The notes beneath the pieces are model-generated. The model was not told the DNA's origin. It searched no databases and worked only from the letters and a program-made list of their open reading frames with translations. Positions 34,434-39,877 of a stretch of DNA of 39,877 nt are shown here, in pieces; positions within the stretch are counted from its first letter, which is position 1; each line of letters begins with the position of its first letter. This DNA comes from Chloroflexaceae bacterium (lineage in GTDB: Bacteria > Chloroflexota > Chloroflexia > Chloroflexales > Chloroflexaceae), in assembly GCA_028282325.1 (NCBI GenBank), contig JANQID010000086.1, forward strand, positions 1 to 39,877. The letters run 5' to 3'. A program made the translations under genes and the position numbers.

Positions 34434-34955
34434 CTACCGCCGGAGCGCCTGGCTACAGACTGCGACGATCTGCTCAGGATTCATATCGTCGGTGTCAATA
34501 ATCTGATTGGCCAATGCCTGATAAAGATGGCCGCGTTCGGCGCGGAGCGACTCGATACGCGCGGCGGGGTCGGCGCTTGCCAGCAACGGGCGTTGCTCGG
34601 CATGGGCGGCCAATCGCTTCACCAGCGTGGTCGTCGGCGCATCGAGCCACACAATGTAGGCGTGATCGCGCAACAACGTACGGTTCGCCTCACACAAGAC
34701 AATGCCGCCGCCGGTGGCGATAACGCAGGGCTGATCATCTGCGCCAACCAGAGCCTCGCGAAGCATCGCGGTTTCCAGATCGCGGAAATACGCTTCGCCA
34801 CTGACGGCGAAGAGTTCAGCAATCGGACATCCCGCATATGCGACAACCATCGCGTCAATATCACAACGACGCCAGCCGAGGCGCCGCGCCAGCAACCGGG
34901 CGATGGTTGATTTACCGGTTCCGCTCAATCCAATCAAGGCAATGCTATGTTTCAT
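34434..34955 (-). CDS. aroK: Shikimate kinase
   Basis: Shikimate kinase phosphorylates shikimate at the 3-hydroxyl with ATP, the fifth step to chorismate. The 173-residue protein has the P-loop GLSGTGKS at 9-16, the DID pair at 32-34, the substrate-binding Arg58 in FRDLE and the GGG loop at 82-84. RPLL lies in the lid region. Length matches the AroK/AroL family. It stands alone: no aroB, aroC or other shikimate gene is next to it. The short NMP-kinase fold is shared with gluconate kinase, but the shikimate-specific residues favour AroK. A TTGACA on the minus strand about 65 bases upstream of the ATG lacks a well-spaced -10. Confidence 0.94.
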   Translation of the reverse strand: MKHSIALIGLSGTGKSTIARLLARRLGWRRCDIDAMVVAYAGCPIAELFAVSGEAYFRDLETAMLREALVGADDQPCVIATGGGIVLCEANRTLLRDHAYIVWLDAPTTTLVKRLAAHAEQRPLLASADPAARIESLRAERGHLYQALANQIIDTDDMNPEQIVAVCSQALRR

Positions 34956-35253
34956 CGACAGCAGCTTCTTACGCGAAAATGATCACTCAAGGAAAATTAT
35001 GTAAAGTTGCATTGTCAACGCATATTCTCGTGTTAGTATACCAGAGTTGGACTATACCAAACAAGATTGGAGATACCGCATGCGGTCATTCTGAGCGCAG
35101 CGAAGAATCTCGGATTCCAAGACCCTCCACTCCACCTGCGGCTCCGTTCAGAGTGACATACAGCACACTCATCATCGTTTGGTATATATACCCGATTGAA
35201 ACGTGATACACTAACGCTGTTCGATAGTAAGTTAACAATTTGAAGCGAAACCT
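34956..35253. other. Divergent intergenic region with palindromic element
   Basis: AT-rich flanks surround a nested palindrome (35053-35186, listed separately). On the plus strand TTGTCA near 35014 with TAGTAT 16 bases on could be a weak promoter. The sensor kinase start has only a weak ribosome-binding site (GAAG). No coding frame is supported. Confidence 0.45.
35053..35186. repeat. MITE-like nested palindrome
   Basis: The ends are perfect ten-base inverted repeats, TATACCAAAC (35053-35062) and GTTTGGTATA (35177-35186). Inside, a second imperfect pair GTCATTCTGAGCG (35085-35097) and CGTTCAGAGTGAC (35145-35157) brackets a core containing AGCGAAGAATCT. The GTCATTCTGAGCGCAGCGAAG wording recurs as an intergenic repeat in unrelated bacterial genomes, from memory. 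It has no coding capacity and no clear target-site duplication. Confidence 0.65.
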
Positions 35254-37968
35254 ATGAACAATGAACAACTTTTGCATACAGTTATGTTCAACGCTCCGAT
35301 CGCGCTGTTCGTCATCGATCAACAAGGCGTGATAACCCTGACCGCAGGGGCATATGTGCAGACGTTCTTTGCGACACCAGAGCCGCTGATTGGACGCGCA
35401 ATCGAGCACGTATGCCGCGATGTGCCAGAGTTGCTAACCGGCGTGCAACAGACACTACGGGGCGAAACGCAGACTCTGACCGTTGAACGCGGGACGCTGA
35501 TCTTTTATTTACACCTTACGCCAATGCAGGATCAACACGCTGGCGTAACCGGAGCGACTGGCTTCGCGACCGACATCACCGATCGTCGAGAGGCCGAGAT
35601 CGATCTGCAAGACCAGCTCGACTTCGCCTTGCGCGTGATGGGTGAAATGGGTCAGGGATTGACCATAACCGACAAAGATGGTCGGTTTGAATATGTGAAT
35701 GCAGCGTATGCGCGGATTATAGGATATACGCCCGAAGATCTGATCGGGCATTCGCCGTTTGAATTTACGTTCGAAGAAGACCATACCATTTTGACACACT
35801 CTTTCGCGCGCCGCAAAGGCGGCGAATCGAACGTCTATGAAACCTGGCTCAGACACGCGGATGGGAGAAAAGTCTACGCGATGATCAACGCCGTTCCGCG
35901 CTGGCATGGCGACACGGTTGTCGGTGCGATTGCGGTGATCACCGATATGACCGAGCGCAAGCAAGCGGAATCGCTGCTAGCCCAGGCGCGCGACCAGGCG
36001 CTTGAAGCGTCGCGGTTGAAGTCAGAGTTTCTGGGTGCCATTAGCCATGAAATCCGCACACCAATGAACGGAATCGTTGGGATGACCGATTTGCTTGCCA
36101 GCACGCCTTTATCCAGTAAGCAACGCGAATATGCTGATGCCATCGTGTATTCGACCCAATCGCTGCTGGCGATAATCGATGACATTCTCGAATTCTCGCA
36201 GTTGGAAGCGGGGCAAGTGATCCTCGAATGGGTTGATTTTGCGCCGCTCGATGTCGTCGAAAGCGCCGTAGAAAAACTTATTCCATCTGCAAATGAAAAA
36301 CAATTAGAATTGGTGATGCTGGTTGATCTGGCCATCCCCAGCTATCTTGTCGGCGATCCTGTGCGATTGGGGCAGGCGCTTCATAAGCTGATCGGCAATG
36401 CCATAAAATTCACCGAGTCGGGCGATGTTGCTGTGCATGCCACCCTGGAAAATCTCACGGATACGGAGGCAACGCTGCGCTTCACAGTGCGTGATACCGG
36501 TATTGGCATTGCTAAATCGGCGTTATCGCGCCTGTTTCAGCCGTTTATGCAAGTCGATGGATCAGCAACGCGTCGCTATGGCGGCGTCGGGTTGGGACTG
36601 GCTATCGTCCGTCATCTGGCAGCGTTAATGGGAGGTTCGACAGGCGTAGAGAGCAATGAAGGCCAGGGCGCGATCTTCTGGTTTACTGCCAGCCTTGGGC
36701 GTATCGCTTCCGATGCTCTGCCGCAGATTGGCCCTGCGCCGGACTTGCGTCACCAACGCGTGCTGATTGTTGAATCCACCCCATCCTGCTGTGAAACCTT
36801 GCACACGTATGTTCAGGCCTGGGGCGCCGATACAATCAGTACAGCAAGCGGCGCTACTGCGCTCGATCACCTCTCGGCGGCGTTGGCGGACAATGCGCCG
36901 TTCGATCTGGCGTTGATCGATCAAACGCTGACTGATATGACCGGTAACGAGTTGATCAGCGCCATCCAACACAACGATGCATTGCCATCGCCAAAGATCA
37001 TTTTGTTAGCGTCAGCTAAATTGCCAAACGAAGAAGTTCGCCAGCAATCAGGCATATTCGCAACGATAAGGAAGCCGATTCGGCGTTCTCATCTTGCATG
37101 GGCGCTCACATCATCTGCTGCATCGGCGGATCTAACGTCTGCCGTAACTGACCAACAGCCCATACCGTCCGGCATACGGGTTCTGGTCGCAGAAGATACG
37201 GCCTCTAACCGAAAACTGGCTATTCGTCAGCTTGAGCTACTGGGGTGCCAGGTTGACGCCGTTTCGCACGGACGAGCGGTTATTGAGGCTGTGAGAAAAC
37301 CCGATCACGGGTATGCCTTGATATTAATGGATTGTCAAATGCCTGGTATGGATGGCTGCACCGCGACGCAGGAAATCCGACGCATCGAAAGATCGCACGG
37401 ACGGCGATTGCCGATCATTGCGATGACTGCAAATGCGATGTATGGCAATCGCGAGTCCTGCCTGGCAGCCGGTATGAATGACTACATTAGCAAGCCGGTG
37501 AATTTGCAAACGCTGCGCGAGGTTCTTGAGCGTTGGCTGACAGGATCGGCAAGAGAATCGGTGTCCAATTCCGCAGACCCTGACAATGCATCGCCTGAGA
37601 ATGAAGAGGCGTCTCCGCTGGATATGAACATTTTCGCTTCGCTTCGCGAATTGCAAGATGAGAGCGCGCCAACTTTCCTGCACGATCTCGTTGATGCCTA
37701 TCTGAAAAGCGCACCGCCGTTGATCGAGGCAATGCATGAAGCCATTCGCCAATCTGACGCACAGGCGCTGCACAAGGCTGCGCATAGCCTGAAAGGGAAT
37801 AGCGCCAGCCTGGGAATACGCTCAGTCGCAGCGATATGCCTCGAAATCGAGACCATCAGCCGCAATAACGGCGCCCAAGAAGCCGCGGCATTGCTCCAGG
37901 CGCTTGAACACGAGTATACACGAGCGCTTACAGCCTTGAAACGCGAGATTCAATCCTCTTCAACCTGA
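35254..37968 (+). CDS. Hybrid sensor histidine kinase: PAS-PAS-HisKA-HATPase-REC-REC-Hpt
   Basis: A 904-residue cytoplasmic-looking phosphorelay protein with no membrane segment. Two PAS domains (~6-115, ~122-235) precede the dimerisation domain with phospho-acceptor His265 in SHEIRTPMNG. The ATPase domain has the N-box with Asn382 (LIGNAIKFT), Asp414 in DTGIGIA and the G-rich GGVGLGLAI. The first receiver (~500-620) keeps an aspartate (Asp556, LALIDQT) but replaces the usual acidic pair by VESTPS, so it may be a pseudo-receiver. The second receiver (~638-760) is complete: AED, Asp693 in LMDCQMPGMDG and KPV. An Hpt domain carries His844 in HSLKGNSASLG. Its downstream partner is not in the window. 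The ATG at 35254 has a weak ribosome-binding site. Confidence 0.95.
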   Translation: MNNEQLLHTVMFNAPIALFVIDQQGVITLTAGAYVQTFFATPEPLIGRAIEHVCRDVPELLTGVQQTLRGETQTLTVERGTLIFYLHLTPMQDQHAGVTGATGFATDITDRREAEIDLQDQLDFALRVMGEMGQGLTITDKDGRFEYVNAAYARIIGYTPEDLIGHSPFEFTFEEDHTILTHSFARRKGGESNVYETWLRHADGRKVYAMINAVPRWHGDTVVGAIAVITDMTERKQAESLLAQARDQALEASRLKSEFLGAISHEIRTPMNGIVGMTDLLASTPLSSKQREYADAIVYSTQSLLAIIDDILEFSQLEAGQVILEWVDFAPLDVVESAVEKLIPSANEKQLELVMLVDLAIPSYLVGDPVRLGQALHKLIGNAIKFTESGDVAVHATLENLTDTEATLRFTVRDTGIGIAKSALSRLFQPFMQVDGSATRRYGGVGLGLAIVRHLAALMGGSTGVESNEGQGAIFWFTASLGRIASDALPQIGPAPDLRHQRVLIVESTPSCCETLHTYVQAWGADTISTASGATALDHLSAALADNAPFDLALIDQTLTDMTGNELISAIQHNDALPSPKIILLASAKLPNEEVRQQSGIFATIRKPIRRSHLAWALTSSAASADLTSAVTDQQPIPSGIRVLVAEDTASNRKLAIRQLELLGCQVDAVSHGRAVIEAVRKPDHGYALILMDCQMPGMDGCTATQEIRRIERSHGRRLPIIAMTANAMYGNRESCLAAGMNDYISKPVNLQTLREVLERWLTGSARESVSNSADPDNASPENEEASPLDMNIFASLRELQDESAPTFLHDLVDAYLKSAPPLIEAMHEAIRQSDAQALHKAAHSLKGNSASLGIRSVAAICLEIETISRNNGAQEAAALLQALEHEYTRALTALKREIQSSST

Positions 37969-38436
37969 CCCATAACACCGCCAATCCATATCTTTGGAGC
38001 GCAGGCATCTCGTATATATGCACGATAGGCGCGCTTCCGAAGATTTGCGGCGCCGCCACGATGGCATGGTAGCATACGCAAAGATGACAACTCCAACATC
38101 ATTCCATCGCGCTTTATTCTGAAGAATTTCATCTTGTAGCGCTAGGTTAATATTCACCCTGATCGCAGGGTTGGTATTCGACAGCAGCAACGATGTGCTG
38201 TCTGTCCCTACCTCCTTCTACGGGTAAATGAATTTGCCGCCCGCATGACACTGATCGGTTCGCACATCGGCAACTTCTCGATACGAGCATCAATCTGTTA
38301 CGCAGTTCAGAGTTTTTATCTCAAGCGCCCGACTTCTGTTTGCTGAACATCTGCGAACCACTTCATCAGCAACGCGCGCGAAAGAAATTCCTGGGACGAT
38401 GCACCCGCGTACTCGTGGAGGGAAGGAGGTTCTCGT
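37969..38436. other. 468-base intergenic region before the last glycosyltransferase
   Basis: One hairpin is visible, GACAGCA (38180-38186) with TGCTGTC (38196-38202) around nine bases. TTGGAG near 37995 with TATGCA 17 bases on is a weak promoter candidate. AAGGAGG at 38423-38429 is the ribosome-binding site of the next gene. Short frames on the minus strand (37950-38190) lack start signals. I see nothing else with a recognisable role, so this could be a long leader or a decayed gene. Confidence 0.45.
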
Positions 38437-39696
38437 ATGAACATCCTTTTTGTTTCAGCCTACGCTCCATCGCGTATTCGCGTGCGATCCTACAACTTCA
38501 TCCTCACACTCGCCCGCCGTGGTCATGCAATTACGCTCGTGTGCGGAGCCACCCCGGAAGATAGCGTCGCATTGCAAGAGATGCGCAGCATCTGTCGTCG
38601 CGTCATCCCGATCGGCATAAGCCGGACGCAGCAGTTCTGGAATACTGTGTGCTCGCTACCCGACGATCTCCCCCTCCAGTCCTCCCTGGGCAACGATCCG
38701 CAGTTTATCGACGCAGTGCAACGCGAAGTACACATTAGGCAGTACGATGTCGTGCATATCGAACATTCGCGTGCATCATCGCTAAGCCAGGCAATCCAAC
38801 GCATCCCGGTTGTATTAGATGCGGTTCACAGCAGCAGCTTGCACCTTGAACGCCTATTGCGCAGCAACACCGATATCCGCAGTCGCACCACAGCATTGCT
38901 CAATCTCGCACGTACACGCCGGTATGAGGCAACTCTCGCCTCACGCTTCGATACGCTGGTTTCTGCTCCGGAGGATGCCTGGGCGATTCAAACGCTGATG
39001 CAGATGATGTATGCAGATGATCTGACTGAAGAAGATGTTGCGCCGATTCACATCATTCCTAACGGCGTTGACCTTAACTACTTCGCACCGCAGCCAATGA
39101 TACGCCACCCGCAGACGCTCATCTTCTCCGGCAAGATGAGTTGCCATGCCAATGAAGCCGCTGCGCTGTTTCTGGTTGAGCAGATTATGCCGCTGGTGTG
39201 GGCGCGGCGTCCAAATGCATGCCTGGTTATCGCAGGATCGTCTCCTAGTCGCAAGCTGCAAGAACTTGCTGAAGATCCACGCATTTTGGTGACGGGCTTC
39301 GTTGAAGATCTCCGCACCTATCTGGCGAGTGCAACCCTGGCCGTCGCTCCGCTTCGTTATGGCGACGGCTTGCAAAACAAGGTGTTGGAAGCAATGGCAA
39401 TGGGGACGCCCGTTGTAGCGACGCTGCAAGTGGCGCGGGCATTGCAGGCCCGGCAGGGGCGTGAGATCATTCTGGCCGAACCGCCGCTGGAGTTTGCCCA
39501 CGCGATACTTAACCTTCTCGATGAAGCGGGACAGCGCAAGCGTCTGGGTATGGCCGGTCGAAGCTACGTCGAGCGCTATCACAACTGGGAACACGCCGCC
39601 GATCAGCTCGAAGAAGCGTATATCAGCGCCGGCGCCCCGGCTCCGTTAAAAATGGCCCGGGCGGTTGGTATGCGCGAGCCGATGCCGGTGTATTAG
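38437..39696 (+). CDS. Glycosyltransferase, GT4-like (sugar transferase, Stp1-like pattern)
   Basis: A 419-residue GT-B glycosyltransferase. It starts MNILFVSAYAPSRIRVRSYN, where the family loop sits. HVVHIEH-like DVVHIEHSRA and IIPNGVDLNYF are the standard linker and hinge blocks. The donor site has LIFSGKMSCHANEAA, VTGFVEDLRTYLA and APLRYGDGLQNKVLEAMAMGTPVV. This last pattern (G-x-Q-N-K-V-L-E-A-M-A) is typical of PEP-CTERM/Stp1-type sugar transferases, an assignment from memory. AAGGAGG lies seven bases upstream of the ATG. A hairpin and a palindromic repeat follow the stop. Its role is probably surface glycan synthesis. Confidence 0.93.
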   Translation: MNILFVSAYAPSRIRVRSYNFILTLARRGHAITLVCGATPEDSVALQEMRSICRRVIPIGISRTQQFWNTVCSLPDDLPLQSSLGNDPQFIDAVQREVHIRQYDVVHIEHSRASSLSQAIQRIPVVLDAVHSSSLHLERLLRSNTDIRSRTTALLNLARTRRYEATLASRFDTLVSAPEDAWAIQTLMQMMYADDLTEEDVAPIHIIPNGVDLNYFAPQPMIRHPQTLIFSGKMSCHANEAAALFLVEQIMPLVWARRPNACLVIAGSSPSRKLQELAEDPRILVTGFVEDLRTYLASATLAVAPLRYGDGLQNKVLEAMAMGTPVVATLQVARALQARQGREIILAEPPLEFAHAILNLLDEAGQRKRLGMAGRSYVERYHNWEHAADQLEEAYISAGAPAPLKMARAVGMREPMPVY

Positions 39697-39726
39697 CAAG
39701 GCGGTGCAACGTCAAGAAGTCTGCCA

Positions 39727-39770
39727 GGCGGGAGCGCGCCGTATGGTATGTATCGAGGGATGCTCCCGCC
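39727..39770 (+). terminator. Hairpin after the last glycosyltransferase
   Basis: GGCGGGAGC (39727-39735) pairs perfectly with GCTCCCGCC (39762-39770) around a 26-base loop, 30 bases after the stop. No U-tract follows, so termination is uncertain; it may belong with the adjacent GC-rich repeat. Confidence 0.4.
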
Positions 39771-39819
39771 AGCGAAATCCTAGTACAGCCATTTGGAAGT
39801 CCGCAGGGAGTTGCGGCCT

Positions 39820-39876
39820 GGGAGCGCGGGCAGCTTGCCCGCATCCCGCCTGAGCGGGCGGGCCGCCCGCGTTCCC
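39820..39876. repeat. GC-rich nested palindromic repeat at the window end
   Basis: An outer imperfect pair (GGGAGCGCGGGC at 39820-39831 and GCCCGCGTTCCC at 39865-39876) encloses GCGGGCA-GCT-TGCCCGC (39826-39842) and GCGGGCG-GGC-CGCCCGC (39854-39870). It resembles dispersed intergenic palindromes of Chloroflexota genomes. The element ends at or just past the window edge. Confidence 0.6.
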
Positions 39877-39877
39877 G

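Noticed and set aside
37950-38190. Short minus-strand frames after the hybrid kinase
   Set aside because: No start signal and no sequence pattern; they run into the 3' end of the kinase gene.

Overview
The window is chromosomal DNA from a moderately GC-rich bacterium. I infer a member of the Chloroflexota, probably near the filamentous Chloroflexales/Roseiflexus group. The basis is gene content and style: fabD and fabF paired alone, ClpC with a UVR segment, a fused TAXI-type TRAP transporter, group-specific secreted proteins with Ig-like modules, a DUF2085 membrane protein, and dispersed GC-rich palindromes. No 16S, tRNA or other taxonomic marker is present, so this placement is inference. 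There is no CRISPR array, phage, transposase or resistance cassette.

Layout. 1-5.6 kb: the end of an unknown gene, a PPK2-type polyphosphate kinase, then a leftward operon of an internally duplicated small protein and two family-4 glycosyltransferases joined by ATGA overlaps, preceded by an orphan GAF protein. 5.6-14.8 kb: housekeeping genes (clpC, fabD-fabF, galT), an orphan HTH-like protein, a DUF2085 membrane protein and a CBS-CBS-ACT protein. 14.9-19.5 kb: a leftward transport block with a TAXI receptor lipoprotein, a fused TRAP permease and, after a terminator, an AEC-family permease. 19.8-24.4 kb: an IMPase-like phosphatase, then two related secreted proteins, one with a von Willebrand A domain. 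24.4-28.5 kb: a leftward operon of MFS transporter, M20 peptidase and GH1 glycosidase. 28.8-33.6 kb: a secreted protein made of three Ig-like repeats and a large secreted subtilase with PA and PKD domains. 33.7-39.7 kb: comF, aroK, a MITE-like palindrome, a PAS-PAS-HK-REC-REC-Hpt hybrid kinase and another glycosyltransferase, ending in a GC-rich palindromic repeat.

The most distinctive part is the extracellular block from 20.9 to 33.6 kb. Three neighbouring secreted proteins carry five copies of one ~75-residue Ig-like module, accompanied by a vWA domain, DUF11-like repeats and a subtilase. I infer a surface adhesion or matrix set. A second unusual element is the glycan operon near 1-4.1 kb, whose lead gene holds two tandem copies of a short motif ending in INPIVEQQN. 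Several intergenic RNA hairpins look functional: between TRAP receptor and permease, directly before the AEC ribosome-binding site, abutting the vWA gene ribosome-binding site, and under the 3' end of the gene convergent with fabF.
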